Positions 11,390 through 22,700 of a stretch of 64,000 nt of DNA are shown one piece after another. Positions within the stretch are counted from its first letter, which is position 1; each line of letters begins with the position of its first letter. The stretch is taken from contig JALMQS010000069.1 of the NCBI GenBank assembly GCA_024734495.1, positions 1,135,578 to 1,199,577 on the forward strand, given 5' to 3'. This DNA comes from Forficula auricularia (taxonomy: Eukaryota; Arthropoda; Insecta; Dermaptera; Forficulidae). The notes under the pieces are model-generated. The model was not told the origin of the DNA, searched no databases, and saw nothing but the letters and a program-made list of their open reading frames with translations. Position numbers and translations under genes: made by a program.

Positions 11390-11650
11390 CTAAACTTAAG
11401 TGACTTTAATTATTTTTAAAAATGAAAGGTTTTTAGTCACAAACTAATAAAAGACAATAGTTTCAGTTACTTATTATTATTTATTTTATTGATTCACCAA
11501 ATGGTTAAAAGTTTTACCAGTGGTGACCGAAACTGTTTGGTGAATCAATAAAATAATAAATAATAATAATTAACTAAAATGATTGTCTTTTATTAGTTTG
11601 TAACTAAAAACCTTTCAATTTAAAAATAATTTATAAATTATTTTATTAAA
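11390..11650. mobile_element. Foldback element, about 100-bp arms
   Basis: The left arm (AAAGGTTTTTAGTCACAAAC, GACAATAG.., TTATTTTATTGATTCACC) is mirrored on the right (GGTGAATCAATAAAATAATA.., AAAGACAATC complement, GTTTGTAACTAAAAACC). The apex contains GGTGACCGAAAC, possibly a decayed form of the CTGANGAN-GAAA motif, but without the CTGANGA half. Confidence 0.55.
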
Positions 11651-11654
11651 TTTC

Positions 11655-12290
11655 TCTATACCTTCCCCCACCTTGGTGGAAGACAAGTTGAACTAGTTGA
11701 ATCCTTTAAGTATCTCGGTTGTATCATAAATGATCAGCTAAATCCGGATAACGAAATCAAGTCTAGAAATGAGTCGGCACGTTTTACTTTCAATAAAATG
11801 AGATCCTTCTTCTGCGATGACAACTTCAACCTTAAAACGCGACAGAGAATGGTCAAATGCTATGTTTGGTCCATTCTCTTATATGGTGTAGAAGCATGGA
11901 CCCTTAGCACAATGAATCGCCTAGAGGCCTTTGAGATGTGAATCTTCAGAAAAATGCTCCGAATACCCTGGGTGGAGAAAGTTACCAACAAGGATGTCTT
12001 GAAAAGATCAAACACCCACCGGGAACTCTTCAACACTGTCAAGTGCGTGCCGGAAAATCTCTTACCTGGTAACATCTTAAGAGGTAGTAAATATCGTCTG
12101 CTTCAATTGATTCTCAAAGGAAAAATTGAGGGTCGTCGTGGACCCGGGAGAAAACAACAATCCTGGTTAAGAAATATTAGGGAATGGACCGGCATCCGCG
12201 TGGCAAAAAACAGGGATGTCTTCGCCACAGTGATCGCCAACGTCAGGGAGACTGGATAAGGCACTTAAAGAAGTAGAAGAAGAAGAATAC
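11655..12290 (+). pseudogene. 3' end of a second LINE (endonuclease-RT type)
   Basis: The translation includes ESFKYLGCIINDQLNPDNE, RQRMVKCYVWSILLYGVEAW and, after one in-frame TGA near 11940, FRKMLRIPWVEKVTNKDVL and KGKIEGRRGPGRKQQSWLR. This C-terminal arrangement is characteristic of insect endonuclease-reverse transcriptase LINEs. The copy ends in an AAGAAGTAGAAGAAGAAGAA tail. It is 5'-truncated and has one nonsense codon. Confidence 0.8.
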
Positions 12291-12299
12291 CTTCCCCCA

Positions 12300-13340
12300 A
12301 ACAAATTTGGACCTGGGTTTGTGGACAATAGAGTTCGCTATCCTTTCCCAACATATACAATGGAACAATTTGTTCCATCAAAATTCCAGACGACGTTTCT
12401 CTTCGATTAGGGCTTTCTGGTTTATATTGATATTTTATCGAAAATAAATTTAAATAATATTTTCTTAAAATTCTTGATATTATAACTAAATTTGATTTTC
12501 TGGCCTGGACTTTACAATTCCGCCCCTCGAGCTTGACTGCCGTGGTGTGTTGTACCACCAGACCCGGCCCTGCTATGATTTTTACCCCCCTCCCCTAAAT
12601 GTTGAGGTAAACATCGAAGTTTTACAGGATATAAATAAAACAACGTTCAATAAAAATAATACTCTGATAAAAAAAAAACAATTTGGGCATCTGGGAGATC
12701 ATGTCTCCTACTCCTTGGAGTATATCCAAACTCCTCTAAACCTTCTGTGGGTAGCTACACCCCGAAAATTAACTACCACCCTCCGAAATTTTTCTCGCTC
12801 CTGCCTTGAAATAGACCGAGAGGCAATCAAAACTTATGTAAAGGTTTATTTACATAATTTACACTAAAGAAATATATTCTACGTCTTTAATTAAAAAATA
12901 GGATAAAAAACTATATAGGTACGTAAAAAACTTCTATTTTATAATAATGTTTGTATGGTGACAAAATTTAATTTTGCACACCTGCGGCAAAATAACATGG
13001 GTAAAATTCCAAAGTCCCTTAAATCGTTGCTATTTGTTTATATTATTGTTTGGTAATTAAGAATTACACTAATTCTTCAACATATTTGCTTTTATTTCAA
13101 CCAAGGTAATTTTTTTAATATTATTTAATATAATAATAAATATAATAGAATCAGATTCGGGATTCTTACTACCCTGTTAAAAAAATATTGAAGGAATAAA
13201 ACTTATTAATCGGGATTCACCCTCGAATTCACCAAAATTTATATAGAGCGTAAGGAGTCAAAAATAATTATACTTTTCATGCAATTTATTAATTAATTGT
13301 ATAATAAAATATTAATTAATTATTCCTTTTCTATTGTTTT
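12300..13340. other. Intergenic/intronic AT-rich sequence
   Basis: Between the LINE tail and gene A I see no conserved coding sequence. Open frames at 12265-12558 and 12547-12867 look incidental. Confidence 0.5.
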
Positions 13341-13342
13341 AG

Positions 13343-16300
13343 GTTGGTATTATATGTAAACTGCTCTTAAGCGAGTGCTTATACAGAAAACCAAAATCAG
13401 TGCTTAGATTTGCAGCTGAATTTTGTATATCGATTATTGAGAAGAAACCTTAAAAGACGAGTTGATAGATATTTAGAAATTCAGGAAAGGGCCAAAGAAA
13501 GAGTCCGAAAAATGACAACTAAAGTATTTTTTTTAACTATTATATCTAATATATAGTTTTTAATTATAATAATTTGAAGCCTAGCGTTTATCAAGAGAAA
13601 CCTTTTTCGGTTACATAACATCTAGGAACTTGATGTTTTTGAATTTCATTTTTAAGCCACACAGTTTATTTGATTAAAATATTTAAATTTTAATGAATCT
13701 ACAGGTAAACTTCGAAGAATCCAGTACTTATATAACTCGAATATATAACTCATTTTTTATATAACTCGATTTACAAATTCTGGGAAATGTTTGGTAAAGC
13801 AGATTTTTATAACGCAGTTTCTGTATTGGCGAAAATCACAATAGAAGTGGCATATCTTCGAGTTATCTAGAGTTAATAATTACGTGCTACTCCAGAGAAC
13901 TTATCCGGTTGATCTTCGACTTCGAGTAATCAACTGCTATGTGTGGCCCATTTTGTTGTACGGGCTAGAAACATGTTCACTTAAAGGTCAGAACACTGAA
14001 CCGAATAGAAGCATTTGAGATGTGGACGCTATGAAGAATGCTTCGGATCTCCTGGACTGAACATATGTCTAACGACGAGGTTTCAATGAGAGCGGGGGTA
14101 GAGAGAGAGCATTCCTAAGCATTGTGAAACACGAAAAACATCTTATCTTGGCCACATACTTAGAGGCGACCGATATTCCATTCCAAACTCACTATCCAGG
14201 GAAAAATTGAAGGGAGATGCGGGACTGGACGTAAACATCCAGACAGAAGGGAATATTGCAATATTAAATCTTGCAGGAACATTGCAACAATATTCCTATG
14301 TCCGCCTCTTTTACATTGTAGCAACATTGCGGCAATATTGCCAATGTTGCAGGAACATTGCAGCAATATTGGCACTTCAATGTTGTCGCTGCAATGTTGG
14401 TGCAATATTGCCACTTCAATGTTGCAGCAATATTGGCATTTCAATGTTCCACTGCAATCGTTTCTGCAATATTGCCAATATTGTGGAAGGTTCGCAATAT
14501 TGCTGCAATATTCCAGTCTGTCTGGGCAGCATTCCAGGCTCCTCAATATAAGAGATTGGTGGGGGGTACCGGATGAGGAATCTATATTTCCTCAGGCTAA
14601 AGACAACACTATTGTGATATAATAATGGATAAGGGTCCTCTACGTGCAGAGTGCGCACGTGGGACAAGAAGAAGAAGAATTACGTGTAATGTAATGTAAT
14701 ATCCAATTCACTCCTCTTGACATCTAGTGACACAATGTTATGGGAAACAGTTTTTCTTCTCCCATAAGAACAATACATTTACTTCCCCCTTTAACTAGTT
14801 CCTCTGATTTTCACCAATAAAGCCCAATTTTAACTTGTAGGAACTTTATTTTCTACTAGCTACGACGCCCGCCTTAGGACTCTAACCAAGGGGCTTTGCC
14901 CTGAACCTCGTCCCCATGCCACTGGAACACTCCCTCCTCCACCTTCAACCACTCTCCATCCCCACCGACCACCTCCCCAGAAGACCTTTTTTGTTTTTTG
15001 ATGGTGGAAAACCTTTTATAGGCACTAGGTTTCGGTTCTTCCCTTCCCCAGAAGACTAAAAATACAAAAACTAACCCTGGGGGGTGGATCAAAAAATGAA
15101 AATCTTGGGCCTTCGGCCAAAACTCAACCTAATTTTCTATCCTCTAATCTGTCGGGAATAAATCTCAAATAAGACACTCCACGAAGATCTTCGAGTGCCC
15201 TAGTAGAGGAAGTCATTAGAAAAAGAGCCAACATCCAGGTTTGAAAATTGGCATCACATCCCAATCAGACTCTCCACTCATTTGTCCTGAACCCCGAAAG
15301 AAGACATCTGAAAAGAAGATTGGCCCCGGGACCTCCACGACCCTGAATAATAATAAATATATGTAAATTTTTTATTTTTCAATATCTTGTCCTAGTCTCA
15401 TAGGAGACTACCTTGAAATTTTCTGTATATATTTCGCCTAGAAAATTGGCTCATAGAAATATCCTGTAAATATGTAATTTCTGATTGCCGATAATAAATA
15501 AAAAAATAATCTGTCAGTCCACAGAAGACTAAAAATGCAATAACTAACTTTGGTCCAAGGACCCAGATTTTAATTTTTTGACACCCCTCCCACCATTTTG
15601 GGCGGTTTCACATTTATCTGAAAACAATTGATGCCCATAGTAAATTCTTAGCTTATACTGGTATTTTATTTAGTCTGATGCAGAATTTTGACAAAATATG
15701 CATTTTTTTTTTCAAAATTCGTAGAACTTATTTATTTCAATTAACGTTTTTCTAAATTCTTTTAAAATATTATTTTTTTAGGTTTCTAAATCAAAAAAAT
15801 CTGCAGACGAAGAGTTATATTCTTTATTAAGCGATGACATTAAAAGTAAGTATTTATATTTAAAATATGACCCGTTCAGAAGCCAATTCTATTAATTCCA
15901 TCTAAACTACCGGACATTTCGTCACTTTATTAGTGACTTATTCAGCCGCTTATTTCTCAACTCAATTGTCTAATGCCCTTGAAACTATAGCTCAAAATAA
16001 AGTATACATAAATGCTCGTCGGACGGCTGGAGTATTGAAATTGAATATTGAAATGAATTTTACACATGATAACTTATTTAGAAAGCTCGGAAACATTTTT
16101 TGAATGATTGGACTCGCCTAGCTTCTACGCAGCTTCTAATCTTTTCTGCCGTGTTAGTTGCCTAAATACAGGCGCACCTGAAATTCTCAAATTAACTCTC
16201 TTACTTAAGGAGGTTCGGGACTGTTTATAATTTTTATAAGAAAATTCTCAAATTTTTACCATCGAATATTTGATGTATTAAATATTTATTCCCGAAATTT

Positions 16301-17497
16301 GAAGTTGATTGTCTGTCCCATTACTGAAAAATAAATTATTGAAAATTGTCCTTTTAACGTGGAAGTAAACGGACCAAGCTTTTAAAAGGGCTATAACTTC
16401 TATACAAATTATACCATTTTCAACAAATTTATACAGATCAATAACTCAACTTTTATGAATCGAATGATACATTTTCAATAGATTTAACAGTCTAGTTAAT
16501 TAGTTATTCATAAATAGTAAAAATAAAAAGTTATTTGGAGCCAACAGAATATGACAAAAGCACTAGAGTAGAATTTCAACTCTATTTCTTGAAATCGTTT
16601 TTGTGGTAAATAAATGTTTTTATAATGAGAAAAAATTTATCCCAATATTCTTTTTATTAATATTATGAAAACAAAGATTTTTATTCGAAATTAACCTCAT
16701 TATTAACAATTTCTTTTATTAAAAAATTTACTAGGCAGAAGTTGTCACTCTGGAGAAATACAAAAGATTTTTTCAAAGATCAACCAGATAGATAAGCTAT
16801 CTCGAACTCCTTAAGTACTGCTAAGTGGTCGCTTTTATAAGGCTGACGACCGCTGTATTAGTTCCCAGATTTTGTGGAATACAGGCCAAGAATAATATAT
16901 ATCTCACCACTTTCTTATTATATATAGCCATTTATGAAATGTACGATTTAAAAAAATAGTTCTTTTTAATTTTAGCGAAGGTACGACTAAGATTTGAAGA
17001 AGAAATTCAAAAAATGAGATCCTTTTTAAAAATGTTTCCACCAAAAGAACTCCCTTCAGGAATAGATTTGCCTCATGACTATTATGAGAAATTGCAACGG
17101 ATGCTTAAGGATCTTAGTAGAGTTCACCCAACGTATGTTAATTTACTTTTCAACATTATATAAAGCTGAATTTTAATATTATATTTAAAAGATTTAGTTT
17201 ACTTAATGTTAATATGGAGAAATCTGCAATGTTTTTTTCTGCTTGATTCCAATAGACATACACCTATATTGAAAGGCCCTATTTATGTATATGGTATTTG
17301 GATCAAGAAGACAATTTCATTCAATTATTCATTTAAAGCAATTATTTTATAGGTATCGTTACACCAAAGAAGATGAATATCAGATGACCTATGAACATAT
17401 ATGTGATGTTCTCAAAGTAGATTTACGTCAGCTTGGATTAGATGTTGGTGATGAAATTGAACACTGTGAGCCTTCTCATGAAAAAAGAAGGAAATAA
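13343..17497 (+). CDS. Gene A: unrecognised helical, charged protein (5' partial)
   Basis: Four exons fit together by phase: about 13371-13523 (or from 13343), 15782-15845, 16976-17132 and 17353-17497 (TAA 17495-17497). Acceptors are TTTTTTAG, TTTTAG and TTTATAG; donors GTAAGT and GTATGT, with GTATTT at 13524 being weak. The later exons encode RRVDRYLEIQERAKERVRK, then EEEIQKMRSFLKMFPPKELP, SGIDLPHDYYEKLQRMLKDL and YQMTYEHICDVLKVDLRQLG, ending HEKRRK. This looks like a mostly alpha-helical protein, basic near the first visible exon. In the first exon a second open frame from 13343 (starting VGIICKLLLSECLYRK) joins only if one base is extra near 13440, so a frame break is possible there. No start codon is visible and I do not recognise the family. 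Confidence 0.6.
13860..14700 (+). pseudogene. LINE 3' remnant interrupted by an AATATTG-type repeat array
   Basis: RLRVINCYVWPILLYGLETC and RMLRISWTEHMSNDEV resemble the 11655-12290 LINE. The KIEG..GTGRK block at about 14205-14240 is followed directly by a 290-bp array of GCAATATTGC-like words, then by an AAGAAGAAGAA tail at about 14668-14680. It is a decayed copy with frame breaks. Confidence 0.6.
14250..14530. repeat. Degenerate array of GCAATATTGC / CAATGTTGC words
   Basis: About 280 bases built of palindromic words around CAATATTG, spaced 10-25 bases apart. The ATATTG core is self-complementary, so both strands give long low-complexity open frames. It lies inside the LINE remnant at 13860-14700. 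Confidence 0.8.
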
Positions 17498-17713
17498 AAG
17501 AAGTTCCAGAGGTACTATTTATGTTCAAAGTTATCAAGGACACAAAAAAAACAACAACTATACTATAATACCACCAGATCAGAAGGGTTGACGGACTGCA
17601 CAAGGGGGCGCTGTTGCCATATTCAGAACCGAAAAGGGTTAAAAGAGATAAACACTTAATCATAAGCCAGTCGGTTCCTTTTGCCACATCATACCGAATA
17701 TTTTTATTATTTC

Positions 17714-17988
17714 TTCTTATAGTGCCTTGCCCGAACGGGCGTCGGCACCTCCCCACATATACCTGTGCTGAGTGTGTTTAGCTGTTTTACATAGATATAT
17801 GGGACCTACTTTTTAACACCGGTTCCGAACGGCTAGTTTGGAGAGATTGTCTAGGCAATTATACGCTTGGTAGTTTGCCATTGCTTTCAAAGAGGAGGCG
17901 GTTGCAAATATCTGCCAAGACTCAGTCTCGAACCAGCATACTTCAGGACAGCGGCCCGACACTCTGTCTACTGACCCACAGTCGCCTC
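17714..17988 (-). mobile_element. tRNA-derived SINE copy
   Basis: On the minus strand the copy begins GAGGCGACTGTGGGTCAGTA, resembling an A box (TGGGTCAGTAGAC), and has a B box GGTTCGAGACT about 50 bases later. A body follows with GCAATGGCAAACTACCAAG and CTAGCCGTTCGGAACCGG. Another copy lies at 38661-38905 (-) and a headless one at 22540-22900 (+). The pol III promoter boxes make a tRNA-derived SINE the best reading. Confidence 0.75.
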
Positions 17989-18159
17989 AATTAATTATTT
18001 AGTGATGACTAATATAAAATAAAATAAAATTTTTGTTGGAGATTGTTAGAGATCGTGGCTGTGATGATATGCACTGGGTCAGAAGGAGTTGTATGAGCCA
18101 AAGATGAACCTGGTACAATAAAATTCCCACTGTAAAAATAATTTTGACGTGTCAGAATA

Positions 18160-18790
18160 AAATTTTCTATCCTTAATAGAAATTTGAAGAAATTAATACC
18201 CGTTTAGGTAAAATATCTATCTGACCAAAACATAAATGTGAAAAAGGGCCAAGTTCGGTACAAACGGCTTCGCCGACAAAAGAGTTGACATCTAAACGGG
18301 TACCAAGTACCATAGCAGTTATTTAAATCGAATATACAATGTTCTTCAATTGATTTAAAAGAAAATTTGTTACGTTCTTTGATATTAAATTTATAACTCT
18401 GCAAGTTATAATAATCAATAACTTACATTTAACGTGATGATATTTAATACAAGCTTAAAATTTAGCTTTGCTATGCTGTTCTATTTTATACTACAAACAA
18501 TTAAGATGGATATAAAACATGCCAAGCTATGAATTTAATATCAAAGAACATAACAAATTTTCTTCTAAATCAATTGAAGAACATTCCTATATGTATCATT
18601 TAAGCAACATCTATGGAACTTGGTACCCGTTTAGATCTCAACTCTTGTCGGCGAAGCCATTTGTACCGAACTTGGCCACTTTTTCACAATTATATTTTTG
18701 ATCAGATATCATTAATTTTTGAAAAGTTTTATCGTTTAATTTATCTAAATAATCACATTTAAACATATATATTAATAATTATTAAAATTT
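18160..18790. mobile_element. Foldback repeat with arms of about 200 bp
   Basis: The minus-strand copy at about 18185-18410 and the plus-strand copy at about 18515-18790 share GGTACCCGTTTAGATC.., GTCGGCGAAGCC and TTTGTACCGAACTTGG. The spacer is about 100 bases. Short open frames in each arm are incidental. The same inverted pair recurs at about 28130-28960. Confidence 0.65.
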
Positions 18791-18809
18791 CTCATGAAAT
18801 ATATGTTAA

Positions 18810-19560
18810 AAACCCGGTCGGTTTTTCATAAATTTCACCCTTTCATTTTGAGCCCCGGAAAAGGAAAAGTTTCGGTTTATTAATTTCCTTATTGAAGGAG
18901 ACAATAAAAGAGTGTGTCTTCTGCTGGAATTATAAATTTTATTTATTTATAACTAGACTATAGTTTCGAGGGCTTTGCCCTCTTCATCAATCTATTACAA
19001 TGTATTCTCGTTATAAATAAATAAAATTTATAATTCCAGCAGAAGACACACTCTTTTATTGTCTCCTTCAATATATAAAAATTCTGCTACTCTCGGCAAA
19101 AACTTTCAATTTAATTTCCTTATTTATTAATGTGCCCAGCGGTATGCCAAATTTCAGCATTCTAGCTTGATTGTATTTTCACTATATGTTAATTAAACCT
19201 ATAATAAATTTCACCCTTAATTTGAGGTCCTGAAAAAGGTAATGTTTCAATTTTTCGGTTTTTTTCCTTTAATTGTAGCCCAAACTCTACCAGTATGCCA
19301 AATTTCAGCATTCTAGGATCATCGGAAGTACTCTAGGTTTTTGATATGTGAGTCAGTCAGTGGGTCAGTGTTAAAAATGACACTATTCAGACCTAATAAC
19401 TCAAGAACTATAATAGTATAATTCACGAAATTTGGGATTCTAGGTGTTCCAGAGGGCCTTATGGAGAGCTGCAAAATTTCAAGTGTGTAGGTCTAATAGT
19501 TTTTGACTTATGGGGGGGGGGGGGGGGTTCGAATGTAACTCGAAATGATTCGTCTAAATA
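18810..19560 (+). repeat. Dispersed repeat with CGGTCGGTTTTTCATAAATTTC blocks
   Basis: This repeat continues from the foldback at 18160-18790 and matches 28970-29270 block for block (GGTCGGTTTTTCATAAATTT, ACCAG..ATGCCAAATTTCAGC). At 18894-19111 it is interrupted by a hairpin insertion absent from the 28970 copy. It ends near a G12 run at about 19516. Confidence 0.65.
18894..19111 (-). mobile_element. 218-bp hairpin insertion with hammerhead-like core and 13-bp target duplication
   Basis: The direct repeat TAATTTCCTTATT flanks the insertion at 18881-18893 and 19112-19124. Arms of about 70 bp (GAAGGAGACAATAAAAGAG.. and its complement near 19075) enclose, on the minus strand at 18956-18990, TTGATGA, helix II GAGGGC/GCCCTC with a short loop, GAAA, ACTATAGT and C. 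A non-palindromic tail (CTGCTACTCTCGGC) follows the right arm. A 13-bp duplication suits target-primed retrotransposition better than cut-and-paste. The first core base is T instead of C. Confidence 0.65.
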
Positions 19561-19770
19561 TACACATGGCCGGTGCTTTTTCCGAACTTGGCTGACACAC
19601 ATAATTTATTAACAAAAACTCAAAATATATTTTAATTATTTACTTACTAGTAAAATTTCTCATTTCTCGAATGTTATTTAGATGAATTTGAGAAATTATA
19701 ATATTTTGATTAATTAACAAAAAAATAATAATATTTTAACTAGTAGATTCATATAAGAATTGTATTCTAG

Positions 19771-22700
19771 ATGCCAATTACTACTCAACATAAACCTGAT
19801 CGTAAGGAAAAAATAAAATTTTCAAAATGCCACCTCTGCTTCAATTGCATCGATTCAGAATCGCCAGGATTTGAATCCGAATTATGCAGTCAGTGCTGGT
19901 TTTGGCATCAAGCTACAGTGAGTTTTACTTTCTTCCTTTTGTCTAAATCTTTCCGAACACTAGCTTGGATCGCCGGAATTAGTGTTAGGAGTAAGATTTT
20001 CTATGTTTATAAAATTTTCTTTCGTTAAATGTTTAATAACTTATTAAAAATTTTATTCTATTTACCACAAATTGCTTTATCAACTATTTTTCCCAGAAAA
20101 AATTATTTATCTTCGAAAATTTAAGTCTCAAGCTACTTAAATATTGATCGGAGCTAATTATAGGTAATAAATTTTCTTTTAGGAAACTAAAATATCAAAA
20201 TGTTTCTTCATTAGAGTTTTTTATTATGTAGAATATCTAAGGCGATAGAGCGGTATTTATCTAATATTTCACATAAATTTCACCATTAATGCCTAACCCT
20301 TTGAGATACATAAATTTAAATAAGGACCTATATTAATGAAGATTTAATTTCCAACACATGAGTGAAATGTTTAAAATCAAAAGTTTACGAGTTAAAATAT
20401 ATTCCAATATTGTACAGTTAATAGACTTGATGAACTAACAAATGTGTCTTGGATGGCGACACATCCTCTCGATACAAGAGACCGAAAGAATTATAAATGA
20501 GAAAGAAATCGGCCTTATTTTATCGATTCCATCTATCTGGAGGTTCACAGTACACATTCTATCATAAGAAAATAGTATTTTGATTAAGAATTTTGTAGTT
20601 TAAAAGAAATTGTATGAAAAGATTCAATTTCTTTTCTCCGGGAGCGAATCAACTGAAAATGGCAAAAAGTTTTATTTTTTTCTCATTAGATATTTATTCA
20701 AATCTATTGAAATTTCATATATGTCTATTATTTTGTATTATCTTTTATAACAAATAACTTTTATTAGAATATTTGTATTTTAAAGGGTAGTTTATTTGAA
20801 GTCCAATTTTGAAAAACGCTAATAACTCCGTTGAAATTTATTTTAAAAATATGAAATTAATAGATATTATAAAACAATCAATTATTAATCATTTAATTCA
20901 ATTTTGAACGAAATCGATTCAGTACTTTTTGAGAAAATCGTCAAAAACCCCGAAACCGTCTGTGAAAGGCCATTTTAGAAACATTTTAAAATTCCCCACC
21001 ATGTCACAAGTCAATGTTTCGTTTCATATGACTTTTTAACTTTTTTTCAAAGGCGTCTCGTGCTTTCAAAAAACATCGTTTTTTAGACGGTTCAGATGGT
21101 TTTTGACGATTTTCTCAAAAAGTACTGAATCGATTTTGTTCAAAATTGAATTAAATTATTAATAATTGATTGTTTTATAATATCTATTAATTTTACATTT
21201 TTTAAAAATTTTCAACGGAGTTATTAGCGTTTTTTAAAATGGACTTCAAATAAACTACCCTTTAAAATACAAATATTCTAATAAAAGTTATTTGTTATAT
21301 ATAAAATACAAAATAATAGACAGATATGAAATTTCAATAGATTTGAATAAATATCTAATGAGAAAATAAATAAAACTTTTGCAATTTCCAGTTGATTCGC
21401 TTCTCGGAGAGAAGAAATTGAATCTTTTCATACAATTTCTTTTAAACTACAAAATTCTTAATCAAAATACTATTTTCTTATATTAGAATGGTACCGTGAA
21501 CCTCCAGATAGATGAAATCGATAAAGTAAGATCGATTTCTTTCTCATTTATAATTCTATTGGTCTGTCATATCGAGAGGCAATCGTCTCGCCTTGAGTGG
21601 ATGTTGGAGCGAATCTCACACATTATTTGTTACGAATTCACCAAATCTCCAATATTGAAATAACCTTTAAGTTCATCTTTAATATATTTAAATATAGGAT
21701 TATACAATATAAAATAAATAACAAAATTAATTTATTTGAATATACGAATATATTATGTAGGTATATATAAGCTAAGTAATTGAATATTCGACTTTTAAAG
21801 GAATCGAAAGAAGAGGAAACGATCGAGAAGAAAGAGCCAACTTCCGTCGATCAAGTTCCGCTATCGCCGTGCGTTTCCTGTCTTAAAGAAGAAAAACCAA
21901 TAGAAAAAAAGAGAGCGAGGATATTGTGAAAAACCAAGTCAAAGATGAAGAAGAAGACCTAGGAGATCAAGTTGTCCTCGATGAGAGTTCTTTATCTTCA
22001 GCCGGCGATGTAGAAAAAATGAGTAAAGAATCTGTAAGAATGAAGACGTCGGTGACGAGTTACTTTTACGACGTGAACCAAAACAGAAGGTCGATGTTGT
22101 CGAGCTGATTCGGCTATGGATGGTCAAATGGAAGGCATTTTTGAATGAACTCGATCTAGCGTGGGAGAATGAATTAATCAGCGATGATAGTTATATTTAC
22201 CTTCGCTATTTCAAAGAGAAGCCTAGTGAAACGGGAGGGCTTGATCGCAAAGAGGAGGAGCAAGAGGAAGCCGAGTCCGTGAAAAAGAAGTCGTCGAGGT
22301 CTTCAGGAACGACTTATAAGGCGTCCAAAACGGATTCGGAATTTGTCAGACCCATCTTCGTTGAGGGAGAAGAAGAGATACCAACGGTAAAGTCGAATAA
22401 GATAGTAGTAGGTATTTTATTTTTTTAAGGTTTTGTTTAAAAATTAAAATGGGGCCCTATTATAGTCTCCTTACAATGTCTGAGTTCGTCTGTCCGTCCG
22501 TCTGTATGAGTATTAAAGCTCGTAAACTAAATGAGCTCAATAATAATCATCCTCTTGGAAAGCAATGGCAAACTACCAAGTGTATAATTGCCTAGATTCA
22601 ACTTGTTAATTTATACTTCAATGTTTAAAGATGCCAATGATATAATTTATTAACAAAAACTCAAAATATATTTTAATTATTTACTTACTAGTTTATGGGC

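Larger units (their letters stand above)
13524..15781. other. Intron 1 of gene A
   Basis: It contains the LINE remnant with its AATATTG array, then GC-richer repeat debris at 14870-15350 and a fragment of the AAATTTTGTATACATAATC repeat family at about 15530-15610. Confidence 0.5.

Noticed and set aside
14160..14622. Cys-rich open frames on both strands
   Set aside because: Artefact of the AATATTG word array.
18204..18701. Paired short proteins containing FNIKE..SIEEH
   Set aside because: They are the two arms of a foldback repeat, also seen at 28121-28935; no sign of selection on coding.
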